From positions 263,001-327,000 of the forward strand of contig OX579636.1 in assembly GCA_951230915.1 (NCBI GenBank): 64,000 bases of DNA, in the 5' to 3' direction. The notes under the pieces are model-generated. The model searched no databases, was not told the DNA's origin, and saw nothing but the letters and a program-made list of their open reading frames with translations. Made by a program: the position numbers and the translations under genes. The DNA is from Antitrichia curtipendula. Taxonomy: Eukaryota; Streptophyta; Bryopsida; Hypnales; Leucodontaceae. Of the stretch, positions 12,142-24,722 are shown one piece after another. Each line of letters opens with the position of its first letter. Positions within the stretch are counted from its first letter, which is position 1.

Positions 12142-14089
12142 CTTCCTTCCGCTAGCACGTTCTCAAAGGCCCTGCAGCGTGTTGTGTGTTTGCTTCAATT
12201 TTGTCTTCTTCCTCTTGTGCACGTCAACTACTGTATCTTAAGTTTCTTCTTTCCCTCTTCCTTGTCCCTACAATGGAAGCGGTCGTACAATACTTTAATC
12301 ATTTTGGAGAAAATTATGGTCGGGCACACAAATCACGGCATTTGCATCAGATGTGCTAAACTGCGAGAATGAAGAGAAAGATGAGGTCAGAAAAGCAGAC
12401 GTAGGGTTTAGGGCTTCCCCTTGAAGTAAAAGACAAGGTCTGGACAGGACCTACACGCACAACGCCTCCACGTGGCAATTTAGTCACCCCTCCTTTGAGA
12501 AGGGTTTAAGCTTACATGTGACGACTACAAAGTGTCTCCTGTGCAACTTATAGATGACTTTTCTCAGTGACAAACAAGTTCAAAGTCATGGAAAGTGACT
12601 GAGGTGCAACTCACAAACAACTGCGCAAGATCCGAGGCAGAAAAGAACTACAAAATTAATGGAGGGAGTCGTTGAAACCCTAGCGCGCCGCCATGTATTC
12701 TATTGCATAGTATTCCCTATGCATTCTACTATGAGAGAAACACGTCTACGTTTAGGAAGGCATGTTGTTGCCTCACCATGTGATACGCGTAGCTGGTATC
12801 GTTCTTCACTGTAGAACTCAGAAATTAAAGTTGAAATTTACCTGTGCTTCCTTTCACGCATTACAGGAGGGACATTGTGCGATTTTAGGCACGGAGCAAC
12901 AAAATAGGAATCGGAAATACTCACAACTCGATTCGGGCGCGCATCATAAGTTCCAGAGCTGCCGCCACCTCTGCCATCTTTTTGTCTCGATAGAGTTCAT
13001 ACTCTGTTTTTGGATGCGGAGGGCTATTCGGCGGTGACTCCATCCTTCACGAACGCAAAGACAATTTGACAAAGCAGTGCAATCCTGAAGCCTCCTTTGC
13101 TGCTGCTACAAGTTACAACGAACACGGCGGCTGTTTTCTTGTAACATTAATTTGAATTCTACTTGTAGGCACCTCTGATCACTCACGGTGAGTTCTTTGC
13201 TTCCAGAGTACCGTCTTCATAACTACTGATGTCTGCACAGGAGTGATTGAACAAAAAGCAGAGAGAAATTTGCATTTGTAGTAGGCTGAGGCAACAAAAG
13301 GTCTTTCACATGATGACGGTAGTCTCCACCAATATTGGTGGCTGGGCATTAATGTCCATACATAGCAATGAAGTTGGTGTTGTTTCGGAGTTGAGAGCAT
13401 GGGTCTCCCACGATCTTTCCTTGATCTTCTGTCGATTGCCATATCTTCTACTCTAATAATTGAGGACTACATTTGCATGACAATTTAATTTGCCCAGTTT
13501 TAGGTGCACCTTGTCTTTACACAGTGTACATACAGCCTTGTGGCGTTGAATCACTTAGTCATTTACCTGTGCATGGAATGCATAGATTCACTAGTTGAAG
13601 TATACTGACATCACACAGTCGCACAAAAGTCACCAATAATTTGTGCCCAATAGGTGATGACTGAAAAGAGTAATCTCACTATCACATTGCGTAGTTAGAA
13701 GTCCTCTCTTACGACTACGTGATGACTGTATTCTCGCAATGAATACTTCAGTTGGAATAAATACCTTGAACCCATTGAAAAGCGTAGCTGAGATTTCTTG
13801 CAAGGTTCTTCCCAAAATGTCCGTTGTGGCCTGAAGTACTACTAGTGTCGGCTCGTAAAGCAATTCTTCCGTGCACAGAAACTCACGAATGTGTTGGATT
13901 GTGTAGGACTATTAGACTAAAAAGCTAAAGTCAATCTAGCTGCACATGTGAAGAGAGACACCTGTGAACAAGTGCGTGGATTGTCTCTGCTCTTCTAGTC
14001 AATACGTTTAGCCCACACGGTGTCAGATAGGACCCTACATTTGAAGAAAACTCCCACTAATTATAGACAGTGTGCACTTCTTGTTGGGT
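12142..14089. other. CACTA-like interior, no gene recognised
   Basis: Mixed-composition DNA with scattered short open frames. A second cluster of GACTACAAAG / AAGTCATGG / GTGACTG words at 12520-12640 echoes the left subterminal region and may mark an internal or former element end. Confidence 0.35.
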
Positions 14090-14617
14090 ATGCCAAAGCG
14101 GAGAGTTCTGAAGGCGGCACCGTTGCATTGTAGGAAGCAAAAGAGAGTAATGACCCTTGATACAGACGATGAAATGCATTTGCTGGATAGTCTGACATGT
14201 AGGAGTGCATTTCCTGAAGCTCGGAATTCATCTACGTTATTGCCAAGCAATAGTACAGCCACTGGGCCTCTATCAACAAGGCCTACTTTGGACACCTCTG
14301 CTCCACAAGAAGGTGCCCTTCCGGCCAATTTGCCTCAAGCTGCTCAAGAACCCTCTCTTTCAAGCAATACCTGCGAGACGCGTCCCAATAAGCCGAAAGT
14401 ATCTTACCAGTGGGCTCTTGAGTGGATTGAGCGCCTCAGGTGTTTCGAACGTGATGAACTTGCAAGTGCAGCAAACGCAGTGGGCATAAAAAGTACTAGC
14501 ATAGGGTTATTAAGCGAACGCCTCATAGGCACACAACTTGTACGTGTCTCAAGAACTTTTGAGGCCTCAACTTCCTTGCACAATAGTTTCAATCCTAGAA
14601 ATGAAAGTGGTTTGTAA
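14090..14617 (+). CDS. Unrecognised ORF in CACTA-like region
   Basis: From the ATG at 14090 the frame runs 175 codons. It has a basic N-terminus (MPKRRVLK, CRKQKR), a Ser/Thr/Pro-rich middle and a helical segment beginning YQWALEWIERLRCFERDEL. The helical part looks like a real folded region, but I cannot assign a family. It may be a transposon accessory exon. It has no homologous copy elsewhere in the window. Confidence 0.25.
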   Translation: MPKRRVLKAAPLHCRKQKRVMTLDTDDEMHLLDSLTCRSAFPEARNSSTLLPSNSTATGPLSTRPTLDTSAPQEGALPANLPQAAQEPSLSSNTCETRPNKPKVSYQWALEWIERLRCFERDELASAANAVGIKSTSIGLLSERLIGTQLVRVSRTFEASTSLHNSFNPRNESGL

Positions 14618-15019
14618 GATAGTGGAAGACGGTAGACATGGCATTTAGTCTCCCTTTTGCTGCCGCAAGGAAACAGTCTTTGTGCTTCCATTCCAATCCT
14701 TCATAAGTGAAAGCTTTAGATGCATAGGTATGAATTTTGGGACAGGTTTGCCTTCTAATACATAGACAAATATCTCCGTACTTGAGATGTTTGGATTCCC
14801 ATCGTAATGAAGAAATGGACCGTTGTCCTTTATTTCCCTTAAAATTGAATTTGTCCTTCTATACTATGACTTTGTTGCATGCGTAGCTTGTTGCCTCACT
14901 TGTAGATAGCAAATCCTTGAGAAATGAAGGTATCCTTAAAAAATTCGAATTCAGTCCTTTTTGAATGGACGGGCAACCTAAAAATGCACTGGGATACTTG
15001 TGTATGCATTTGAACTTTT

Positions 15020-15180
15020 AGTTCTATACAGACAGTGCATGGATACATTGAAGTCATTCCAAAGTCGTTTTTCAGTCATTGTCAAGACATACTCTAGACC
15101 CAGAAGTCATGTTCAAGTCATTATGTAGTTAGGTCAGTCATGAAGTTCCCGACTTGTCAGTTTTCAGCATCTTCTGTCAA
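15020..15180. repeat. Second AGTCATT-rich cluster
   Basis: AAGTCATT, CAGTCATT and AAGTCGT recur about eight times, matching the words at 5709-6215. This fits the right subterminal zone of the CACTA-like element. Confidence 0.45.
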
Positions 15181-15280
15181 TTTGTGAAGGCATTTTTTGT
15201 TTATAATGACCATTTCTGACTACGGTATTTTCAATTAGATCATTTGCAACTGGGACAAACGACTTGGGAATTCTACACAA

Positions 15281-15424
15281 ATGCTTCCTACCAAGCTACC
15301 ACTCTCTGACGCTCGCAGGCAGTGACTGCGTGATGATTGCCTCTGGATTCGGGAGTTGCAGAGGGCAAGACAGTATAGCGTGAAGAAAGTGCAGTGTCCA
15401 TGCACTAAGTGCCGTGGCAGGGTT
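15281..15424 (+). pseudogene. CACTA transposase N-terminal finger fragment
   Basis: A frame beginning with ATG at 15281 has an in-frame TGA at 15323-15325 and then reads on to a CPCTKCRGR motif (15395-15421). CPC-x2-C just after a short helical N-terminus is the hallmark of the transposase-associated finger of plant TNP2-type proteins. The frame then runs into GGACG-rich repeat and loses any resemblance, so only the first ~45 codons survive. The assignment rests on the cysteine motif and the CACTA context. Confidence 0.4.
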
Positions 15425-15599
15425 GTCCCCGTCACGTCTTGTCCGTCCGTCAGCATGTCCGGACGGACGTCAGGATTCAACCCCCGGCTTCCGTCAGGAT
15501 GAAATCTGGACGAGAACCGTTGACAGAGGATGAAAACTACGGAAATGGATGGACGTTCTTCGCCGACGGGCGGCGAGCTTCCGTCGACGGGCACGGAAC

Positions 15600-16030
15600 G
15601 GGCGTGATGGACGGGTATCTGGACGGAAAACTGGACGACCATGTGGACGGGCGGGTGGACGGGAGGGTGGACGGGCATCTGGACAGGCATGTGGACGGGA
15701 GGGGGGGCGGTTGTGTGGACGGGCGGGATGGACGGGTATGTGGATGGAAAACTGGACGGGCGGGTGGACAAGCATGTGGACGGGTGGGTGGACGGGTAAC
15801 TGGACGGGCATGTGGACGGGCGGGTGGACGGGTAACTGGATGGGCGGGTGGACGGGCATGTGGACGGGTAAGTGGACAGGTAATTGGACGGGCGGATGGA
15901 CGGGCATCTGGACGGGTAAGTGGACGGATAATTGGACGGGCGGGTGGACGGGCATCTGGACGGGTAAGTGGACGGGTAATTGGACGGGCGGGTGGACGGG
16001 CATCTGGACGGGTAACTAGACGGTTCTGTG
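15600..16030 (+). repeat. GGACGG minisatellite A (12-bp unit, 48-bp higher-order repeat)
   Basis: Twelve-base units of the form (N)TGGACGGG(N3) are organised into 48-bp higher-order repeats. Exact 48-bp register points fall at 15860, 15908, 15956 and 16004. Because 12 and 48 are multiples of three, five or six frames stay open and give artefactual Trp-Thr-Gly, Gly-Arg or Pro-Val-His repeat proteins. The left flank (15430-15600) is also rich in GTCCG/GGACG words. Confidence 0.9.
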
Positions 16031-16049
16031 GACGGAAAAATAGATTGGA

Positions 16050-18246
16050 CGGGTGGGATTGGATTTTTGGCTTAAATGCCCGAAGCACCCAAATATGGTG
16101 TTGGCAAAATTTTGAAGTTAAATAAAACCTAACCAAGTTGCTATTTTTAGTAGTATCCAAGTTGCTATTTTTAGTAAGTTCTTCTTGAAGTCTAGTTATA
16201 GCATCAATAGTCTATTCTTAAAAATAAATGATAGTGATTTTTCGTTTCAAGACTTTGTGCAAGGGTACCCATTGCAATCTTGACTTCTTGTAGCATTGAG
16301 AGCTTTTGGAAATGTGCCTCGAAAACACAAGAACTTGGAGAAAAAATCACATTCAAAATTTTTTTTTAATTTAAAAAAAAAATATGGAGTATATTTTTAA
16401 AAGCCATAAATTGTTTGGGGTTATACATGTTCGGCAATTTAACCTCATATTTTTGTGGTCTAAAATTTTTTTAATTTTACTTGTGAAAACTGAAAAGAGG
16501 ATTGGAAGACTTCACATCATTTTTGTAGTTTTAACACCCTCATGTTCAAACATTATAATCTTTTACTCTATAAGTGATATTGTTGTGTTTTAGCAACCTA
16601 TGAGCCCCTAATATGTCTTGTTTGAATTTATATGGTTACAATTTTTTTGGAATTGATACGCCCAGTCACCTAATCAAAATGTTAACATTTTGTTCAATTT
16701 AGAGCAAATTTGTAGAAGCTCAAAACATGCCTTGGGCATCTAGGATTCTAGGGATTAAAGTTTGTTATTGAATTTCGAATTAGAGAAGTTGCTAAATTGA
16801 TTTTACATTGACTATATGGCAAGAAATTCAAAAATATTAATCCATGTAGCCATGTAGGCCCTATGCTAATTATTGCCAAAAAAAAATCCAAGTTGGCATT
16901 TCTCCATGTTCACCTTGAAATGAAATGAAAAAAAATAAATTAGAATCTATTCAATTTAAGACTTTCAAGTATAGGATCGCCATTCATAAAGTCATTTATT
17001 TCAATTGATTTTCAAATAAATTTCATGTAGTGTGACCTTATCAAGTTAGCAATTGCAAGATATTAAACTTTGATCATTTGATTTCCATAATGCCATTTGA
17101 GAAAAAATGGAAAATGTTCAATACTTTAATTTGTAAACTTTGGATTTAAAAATAAACATGAGGGAGTAGTCAATCAATAGTCCAACTAAAAAAACATTAA
17201 AACTAATAGAACAAAAGTTACAAAACGTGAATTATTTTTTGGTTTAATTCTAAAGACTTAAAGGAGATTTCATCAAATATGAAGCAATCAAATAATTTGT
17301 TACTTATTTCTTGCTTTGGTAAAGAATTTCCATTGTTTTTATTTCTTAGCCCCTAAAGTAACATACTCTCATTGTCCTTTCTGCCAGGGACAAAATGGAT
17401 TTTTGATAGGCTCCTACGATCTCATTTTTTACTAAAACTTTTGAAAACTTTTTCATAAGAATGATAACATGGAATGATAGATAAACTTATGAGTTTATTC
17501 ATAATACAATTTCTATTCCAATCGGTGCCTAGGAGCAAAGGGTATGCCACAATAACCTCAAACAGGGGAGATCGGGACACCGGGCAGTTTAAGACTCCGG
17601 GTAGACAAAAAAATCCACAAAAAAATGAAATACAAATTTGTATATTTTTTTCCCAGTTGGATTGTATTTTCTTTTAAATGGGAGGCTTTCATTCATCCCA
17701 TTTGGATTAGGAATGGAAAAGTTATGGGTTTTTTGTGGAGCGGGCAATCCTAGCAACTTCTTAAAATAAATTTGTTTCTTTCACTTCGAATGCTAATAAC
17801 TTTCAATCCATACGGTCAAACATCACAAATTTTTTATCATGTCATCTAAGACAAGTGTAGAACAAGATCCTTTGGTTCGATTCAAAAAATAAATTGGAAA
17901 ATTTAATTCATAGGTGAACATAGCAAAAGTGGTGATTTAGGGTGGTTTGGGCCAAAAAATGGACTTCCGACTTTAGGGCTTCACCAAAAATAAAATAGAA
18001 CACTCTTTTACCTACCATCTAAGCATACAAGCTTCTTCTATACTATTACAAAAAGGTCCAATAGATTACAAAAATTGACAAAGGCGAAGCAACAATACAC
18101 GAGGTGGAAAGAAAACAATAAATGTACATATTTTATAAATCCGTTGAAGTACATGGTAAACTAATAAAGGCTTTACATAATTACATACGTTCACTTTGTA
18201 CAACTTTTGGTATTTAATTCTATACATCTATCTAGTTATACACAAT
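16050..18246. other. AT-rich spacer 3' of RING1
   Basis: No gene is seen. 17400-17900 is recognisably similar to 57340-57800 and in part to 27590-27740 (same orientation). Around 16540-16760 it resembles 45990-46250 in inverse orientation. These shared blocks suggest that the spacer belongs to the repeated modules rather than to host sequence. Confidence 0.55.
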
Positions 18247-20541
18247 CTAGTCTACATCTTCGATTACAACGTCGCGTGCTATGCTATTTCTCAAAAATCG
18301 CTGCAGTTCTTGTTGCGATTCGAAAGTCCTCAGAAGCTGAAGTGCTTCTATATCGTATCTATCATGTAAGTGGGAAAAAATGTCATTCACGAGGGCTGGC
18401 TCATGGAAGGTATTGTCTGCAGTGTACACCATTTCTTCCTCATAGCTCAATTCCCCCTCAAATCCGACTGGCTGGCCTTGAGAGTTAAACATGATGCGTT
18501 GTGGATGTGGTGCGCGTACAAAGATTAAGCGTTCTGGGTCCCAATGTCCACCGGCAATCTGACCAAAATATAGTCGACGCCCTGGATCACTGTCTCCAAA
18601 CACCCTCCTGATCACCTCTGTCACTTGGGTGTCACTCGTCCATGGTATGTCAGCCACCGTTCCTGCCGGGAGGTGTCGGTTGTGGTGGCCCCACTTCCAA
18701 AGTCATGTCATGTCGGACCCCCAATGTACTCTATTACCGGGGCCCGGTAAATTTTCTTCATTGTACTCGTAATGTTGAGGCATGTGGTCTTGAAGGCCAA
18801 ACGTTTTGTACAGTCGTGCATGAAATGGAGCCCTGCATTGCGCACATCTCTTTCTGGTGACCATGTGTGGAATAAGACACACGGGGTGGTATAGATGGCC
18901 GCATGTACCAAGATTCCATCCACCCTCGGGGCCAAACGGTTCTTGGCACATTATACATGTTGTTCCATCTTTTACAAAATCTGGAACGGAAGGCCACACT
19001 AGTGGCGTAATGCCATCGTGGTTGGGTGGCCCGTACCGTTGACGATCGATATTATATTGGAATTCCAAGTCTGGACGGGCATTCCAATCGATGCTTGAAT
19101 TCTCCCTATACGCTGGCAAATCATCGGTGAACATTTCTGCCACCCGAGGCCACGAGATCAAACCAAAATAACGTTGACCGCCATCATTGAATTCTGCAGC
19201 CACTCTCCTCACTTCACGTTGCATTTGCTCAGCCTCTTTTAGCGCTAAGATGCATGTCAACTTCATGTTGCACATTTGAAGCAGCCTCTGCTCCGTCTGA
19301 GGATTTTGAACCAACCGCATATTTTTAGCACTCAATGCGGTCATGGTCTGCTCCAAGGTTGTTCGAGCTGCAGTAACCACCGCCACCTCTGCCTCGGCGT
19401 TGTTGGCACGAAGTTCGAAAGCACGCATGGCGTTTGTTAATTCTTCCATGTTTGTGCGAGTACTTCCAAGCTCTGCTTCAACTCGCTCAACACGTGCACG
19501 CATAATATCCAATGTGGCACTTTCTGCACTTGGAAAAGTGGATCGTGATCGCAACACAAACTCAGATGTATTGCTCGGGCCTAGTGTGTCTTCATCTGCA
19601 CCGTATGTAGCACGTTCCACTACAAGATCGAGTGGTGGAACTGAGTCTGTGCTGACCCGCCTTTCACGCTCTACGAGCTCGGCTTCACGTGCGATGAGGC
19701 GCACATTTTCATCTTGAACGGCCCGCATCCTTGCATGATGAACTTCCAACACTGCAGCATGTTGTCGTCGTGTTTCTTCTTTTTCTGCTTGCAGTGTTTG
19801 TACTAATTGGCGCAAGCAAATTACTTCTTCACCGTCAGCTTGCACTCCACCAATCACAGCTTGTTGGTTTACATCTGGACCGCTGCCCTGACCAACTTCT
19901 ATCTCCATCAACTCCGTCCCTGGACGCTCTGCTAGTAGAACCACGTCCATTTGCACATTTTGGACATCATCCAATGGCACGGCAAGATTTGGTACATTGT
20001 CCAACGGCACAATAGGATTTGGTGCAATGTGGCGAGTTCGATTTGGAAATGTATTATTCCGCGATTTGCCCAAAAAGCTGCTCCAGTCCACATCCTTGCC
20101 AAAAAAACCCTCCGCATATGCCATCTGGCACAATGAAAGTGTCCCGTCTTTCTTGGATCTTGCCCCCCAAAGTGCCAATGATACTTCAATCATCCTCTTC
20201 TTGAAGTGCGGATGTTGGCACTGGTCAATATTTACCACGCCAGATTTCACGTGCACCTCGTACCGGTCATGTGGCCAATGGCGGTTGATGTGGGCCCAAT
20301 CTATATATTGACGACATATCACTCTTGTCCATGGGCCATCTGCCTCCAACCACCCAGGCTTTGCCATAACCTCTTCGGCATTAAGTGTGCCCCAATCCAA
20401 GGTTGCTTTGTTTCCTCTCTTCCTTCTACCTGGGGGTTCACCTGCAGGTACCAAACCTCCTGGGGGGTCACCTCCAAGTCCCAAACCTCCGGGGGGGTCA
20501 CCTCCAGGTCCCGAACCTCCTGCTACATCCTCTACGTCCAT
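18247..20541 (-). CDS. RING1: N-domain / coiled coil / RING-H2 protein with in-frame TGA
   Basis: The ATG at 20541 follows an acceptor-like TTTTACAG, so a 5'UTR intron is likely. A 612-residue ORF ends at TGA 18703-18705, and the same frame stays open another ~150 codons to 18247. Order: GGDPPGG-type repeats (residues ~8-35); a conserved domain (~47-150) with W, Y-I-D-W, WP and MAYAE...VDWSS landmarks, shared with 40744-42288 and 58184-58654; linker; long coiled coil (~240-430); RING-H2 finger (~529-573) with CIMC, CGHLYHPVC and CAQC. RING-H2 domains are usually E3 ubiquitin ligases. The C-terminal extension after the TGA is folded-looking. Its loss may be a recent nonsense change, or the TGA-CTT context may allow readthrough. 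Transposon cargo or co-opted gene are both possible. Confidence 0.7.
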
Positions 20542-20747
20542 TCTTGATACCTGTAAAATGACACACACGATACTGTATGCGAATACAATGACAATTTGCT
20601 TTGCCTTCTGTTGCGTGAAGGCAATTGAAATGTGGCAAAACAATGTCAAATGTATAACACTTCTCCTCAAATTGTAGTGCGAAGCTTTTTCAAGCTCGGA
20701 TAGTGCAACTCAAAAGAGGAAGCACGTAAACTGTCCAAAAAAGTTTA

Positions 20748-20753
20748 CTTATA
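20748..20753 (-). promoter_or_regulatory. TATA box of RING1
   Basis: The minus strand reads GGGGTATAAGTAAAC about 207 bp upstream of the ATG. It matches the GGGTATA core seen before the other RING and kinase genes and lies between array B and the gene. Confidence 0.55.
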
Positions 20754-20989
20754 CCCCCCAATTACCGACCCGATTAGGCAGGGTAATTAACATAACATCA
20801 TCCCGTCCCCCCCCGAATCCAGACCGTCCAAGGCGTGGGACAGCCCTGGAATGGACGACCGATACATCCACAGAGGTCCGACACAGGGTTGGGACGCCGT
20901 CAACGGGTTCGGGGCGCCGTCAACAGGTTCGGGAAATAATTACACCGCCGCCCGAGACTTGGAAAAACGGATTTTCCGTCCTCTCGACG

Positions 20990-21460
20990 ACCCGCCCGTT
21001 CCGTCGATGGCCTGCCCATCCCCTCAACGGAATACCCGTCTCTTGGACGGCATACCCCTCTCCTGGACGGCATACCCGTCTCGTGGACGGAATACCAGTC
21101 TCGTGGACGGCATACCCGTCTCCTCGACGGAATACCCGTCTCCTCGACGGAATACCCGTCTCGTGGATGGCAAACCCGTCTCCTCGACAGGATACCCGTC
21201 CTCTTCGACGGCCTACCCGTCTCTTGGACGGAAAGGCCGTCCAAAAGGACGGGGTGCCCGTCTCTTCGACGGCCTGTCACTGGTCGGGAACGGCCCGCCC
21301 ATCCTCTCGATGGCCTGTCACTGGTCGGGAACGGCCCGCCCATCCTCTCGATGGCCTGTTCGAGGTCTGGGACGGCCTGCCCGTCCTCTCGACGGCCTGT
21401 CCCTGGTCGGGAACGGCCCGCCCATCCTCTTGACGGCCTGCCGAACGTCCTGGACGGCCC
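20990..21460. repeat. GACGG/CCGTC minisatellite B
   Basis: The first part has a 20-bp unit of the form GACGG-N5-CCGTC-N5 (about eight copies, 21020-21200). The second part has a 40-41-bp unit containing CTGGTCGGGAACGGCCCGCC (21268, 21309 and further copies). It lies upstream (5') of RING1. Confidence 0.9.
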
Positions 21461-21464
21461 TTTA

Positions 21465-23980
21465 AAATTTTTTATGGGTATTCTTTTGAAAATTGACTTT
21501 TTATTTTTAGTAAAAAGCAGTTTTTTTATTTCTTCATGTCATGTCCATGTTAGAAAGTCTTGTAGCCATCTTAGAAAATGTTATGACTGTTTTAAGTGGG
21601 AAGATGACCATCATGGAAACAATTTTCTGCTAATTTGGGGTAGTCTATAAACTCTTTTGGGCTTACTGGATAGTACACTTCAAAATTTTTAAAAAAATCA
21701 TATTTAATCCAAAAAATAAAATTCCAGTTGCGTTCTTCATTTCTCACATGTGTCTTTGTATGGAAAAAATTTGATTATTTTTGCTAATGCCAATACAACA
21801 AATCAATCATTCTGCCTGTTATAGGCAGGTTTACCTTATATCACAAGGATAATGACATTAGAATCGATCATAGCATAAACTTAATTTCCATTTCATGATT
21901 TATTTAGAATGTACTAAATGTAGTAGACATTAAAAACACATTCGAAGTGCAAATCGCAATAATGAAATTTCATTTTTAGGGTCGTGTTGGGGGATTTTAC
22001 ATAAAATAGGAACTAGAGAAAATGAACTTTTGCCTTATAGTTAGACTCAAACTCAGAAAATATCAATTTGGGGGATAAATTTCAGACTTAGACTAAGGAG
22101 CAACAACTTTCCAAGATACACTAAAGTAGCATTTTTTTTTTTTTTTTTTCCCTAAACTCTAAATTACGCGGAGGCAAATATCGGAAAGACTACAAAATCA
22201 TTTGGATACACTTTGGAACTCAACATGGAAGGTCCCCGAAAAATGAATTGAACGCTTCTACAATCTTTCCATGTCATTGAAGTGATTGAATTGCCATCAA
22301 ATTGGCACTAAATGATGTCGTTGGGCGTTCAGAGGTTGAAGTTTATTATAAATATCTTGCAATCTACAATTCTATATAGGCAAAGTTTGTGAAATGTCTT
22401 CTGGTCAATTGAACACTACTCTAGTACTCTAGTATGAGATCTTACATACTACAAGTAGATGTGCACCTTAAAGGCCTAAAGTCCTAAACACATTCTTTTT
22501 TTTTTTTTACATTCTTTAATATAGAAATGGCAATTTATTTAAGATATAGGATGCAAAAGAGGCCTTGGGACTTTAGTCAGTTTAGTGGTTAACATACGGT
22601 ACTACATAAGCAATTAATAAACAATCCATATGAAAAACTATAATAATTCACCGTTAGTTGCTTTATAGTTTAGAAGCCATAAAAAAAATATAGAGACCAC
22701 AAAAATGTGAAGTTCATGTACTCAATGTTGCATTTCAATTTTATTACACCAATCCACTCTTATTTGCTATAGTTACATAAACTTGAACATCAAATACTCT
22801 TAAAATTGCAACAGTGAAGAGGGTTTAGGGTTTAGGGTTTGGGATTTAGGGTATTGGCCTATAGGATTTACTTCAAAACCTAGCATGGACTGGAAATCAC
22901 GAAAAATGTTCTTCCTTTTTTTAGTTGGCATCATAAGTGCAAAACTTGATCGAGATGTAGTCTTTGAAGTTTGAATTGGAAAAAAATAGATTAATGATTT
23001 AAAATCAAAGTTTTATAAAACATATTGAAGACACCAAAAAACGGCATAACAATATCTTTAGAAGGTAAAACATTCTTAAGTTTAGATGTATAGGGCTACA
23101 TTCTTTTTCTGTAATGTATGAATGGAAAGCCAAAACAATGTTTTACATTAATCAATGATATGCATATGACATATGTTGTTTAGGAGGTCTTTCACTTATT
23201 TCATAATTAACCATTTCAGAGTTTTAATCTTACTACCTTTAACTAGAGCATTTAGAGGGTGGTTTATTGTCTTGGTCTTTGTATATTTGATCTGGGCTTA
23301 GTAAGTTATTGAATGTTTGTACGTTTGAGACTTTGAGTTGAGTATATTAGTGTAGACAGGGTTTAAAATTCAACAAAATACTAAATTATCAGGTGCACTT
23401 ACATGCAGGGAAGGATGGAATCAAAATACAATAATCCCAAAGGTGAAATTATTCGAGTTATAATTGATAAAATTCATTTGAATTCGAATTTGAGCCCTAC
23501 AGAATATAAATTATTTTAAGGGGTTGAGAGATTCTGGGATTTTTGTAAAAAAAACATTGCCCAATGCCAACAACTTTCGTGAAAATGGGTGCAATCAGAA
23601 TGAATCAAATGTTAACATGAACATCCAAATAGAACATTCTAGGACCGACATTAAGAAGTTTTCAATTTGACCTTCTATGGTTTTTTCTATGTTTCTTCCA
23701 TTATCTACGTGCAACAAAATATAATTCCATTCTAAATGAGCATTAAACCTTGTTTTTTGAGCATTTGAATGTCATCTCTGGTATTTATTTGTCCTCTAAT
23801 TGAAACAAGTGTGAACATTAAGTTAGCACTCTTAAATTACCCGCCACCGTAGTCTAATGCCCGATTGAGAGGGAGGACACCTGTCCTGACAAGTCCGAGA
23901 GTGCCAAACCACATAAATGAAAAATTCTCCGAACAAGGATTAGAAATGAGTTACACTCGGCCAGCACTGTTTTGAATGGC
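21465..23980. other. AT-rich spacer between arrays B and C
   Basis: No ORF of note. Contains T homopolymers (22132-22150, 22497-22510) and a short telomere-like tract at 22821-22851. I see no RNA gene. Confidence 0.55.
22821..22851 (+). repeat. Interstitial TTTAGGG telomere-like repeat
   Basis: About four copies of TTTAGGG, one degenerate (TTTGGGA), in the plant telomere pattern. Similar degenerate tracts occur at 31946-32020, 33471-33500 and 45900-45935 in other AT-rich spacers. Confidence 0.7.
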
Positions 23981-23984
23981 TCGC

Positions 23985-24515
23985 TTGACGGCCTTCCCGC
24001 CCTCTCGACGGCCTTCCTGTCCTCTCGACGGCCATCCCGTCTCTCGAAAGTCTTCCCGTCCTCTCGACGGCCAGTTCGCGGGCTGGACGGCTTGGCCCCC
24101 TGGACGGCCAGTCCGCGGGCTGGACGGCCTTCCCGTCCTCAGGCCTAAAACCGCAGGCTGGACGGTCTCCCCCCGTGGACGGCCTTCCCGTCCTCTCGAC
24201 GGCCAGTCCGCGGGCTGGACGGTCTCCACCCCTGGACGGCCTCTTCGTCCTCTCGACGGCTAGTCCGCGGGTTGGACGGCTTGGCCCCTGGACGGTCTCT
24301 CCCCCTGGACGCCCTTCCTGTCCTCTCGACAGCCAGTCCGCGGGCTGGACGGTCTCCCCCCTGGACGGCCTTCCCGTCCTCTCGACGGCCAGTCCGCGGG
24401 CTGGACAGCTTGGCCCCTGGACGGCTTGGCCCTCTGGACGGCCTTCCCGTCCTCTGGACGCTTTGGACGGCCCTGGACGCTCTGTCCGTCCTCTCGACGG
24501 CCTGTCCGTCGACGT
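23985..24515. repeat. GACGG/CCGTC minisatellite C
   Basis: Units of roughly 50-60 bp combine CCGTCCTCTCGACGG with CCAGTCCGCGGGCTGGACGG, about seven copies. The array sits ~210 bp upstream of the kinase1 TATA box. Confidence 0.9.
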
Positions 24516-24722
24516 GAATGATTGGGGTGGATTGACCCCCTCGTTCGGCTTTACCAGGGGTGCATGTAAAAAAAAGCCCTCTATATTCGGCCGATCCAGG
24601 GTTATTATTGATGTGATTGAACTAATTAGGGGTCTTTATGAATTCATAATTTGCAAAAAAGGAATGGTGCGGAAAACAGGGTCGGCCCGGAGGGCCGAGC
24701 GAGGGGGTCAGTTCACCCCGGC

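Larger units (their letters stand above)
5688..15430. mobile_element. Degraded CACTA (En/Spm)-like transposon region
   Basis: Three observations support the call. The left end reads CACTACAAAAAGCGC at 5688, a close match to the En/Spm terminus. Subterminal-style clusters of AGTCATT, GACTGCA and AGTCGT words lie just inside (5709-6215) and again at 12520-12640 and 15030-15180. A minus-strand coding segment resembles the En/Spm Ptta-type plant domain (10795-11493), and a plus-strand CPCTKC finger fragment sits at 15281-15420. A matching right terminus (TTTTTGTAGTG) was not found, so the right limit is arbitrary and the element may be truncated where the 15.6-kb minisatellite begins. Confidence 0.5.

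Noticed and set aside
15409..16160. Long ORFs on both strands (150-240 codons) in array A
   Set aside because: They arise because a 12/48-bp repeat keeps all frames open; no start context or non-repeat domain.
19343..20677. Plus-strand ORFs opposite RING1
   Set aside because: Shadows of the minus-strand gene; no motifs.
20851..21465. ORFs of 116-204 codons in array B
   Set aside because: Pure minisatellite translation (Arg/Gly/Pro/Ser repeats).
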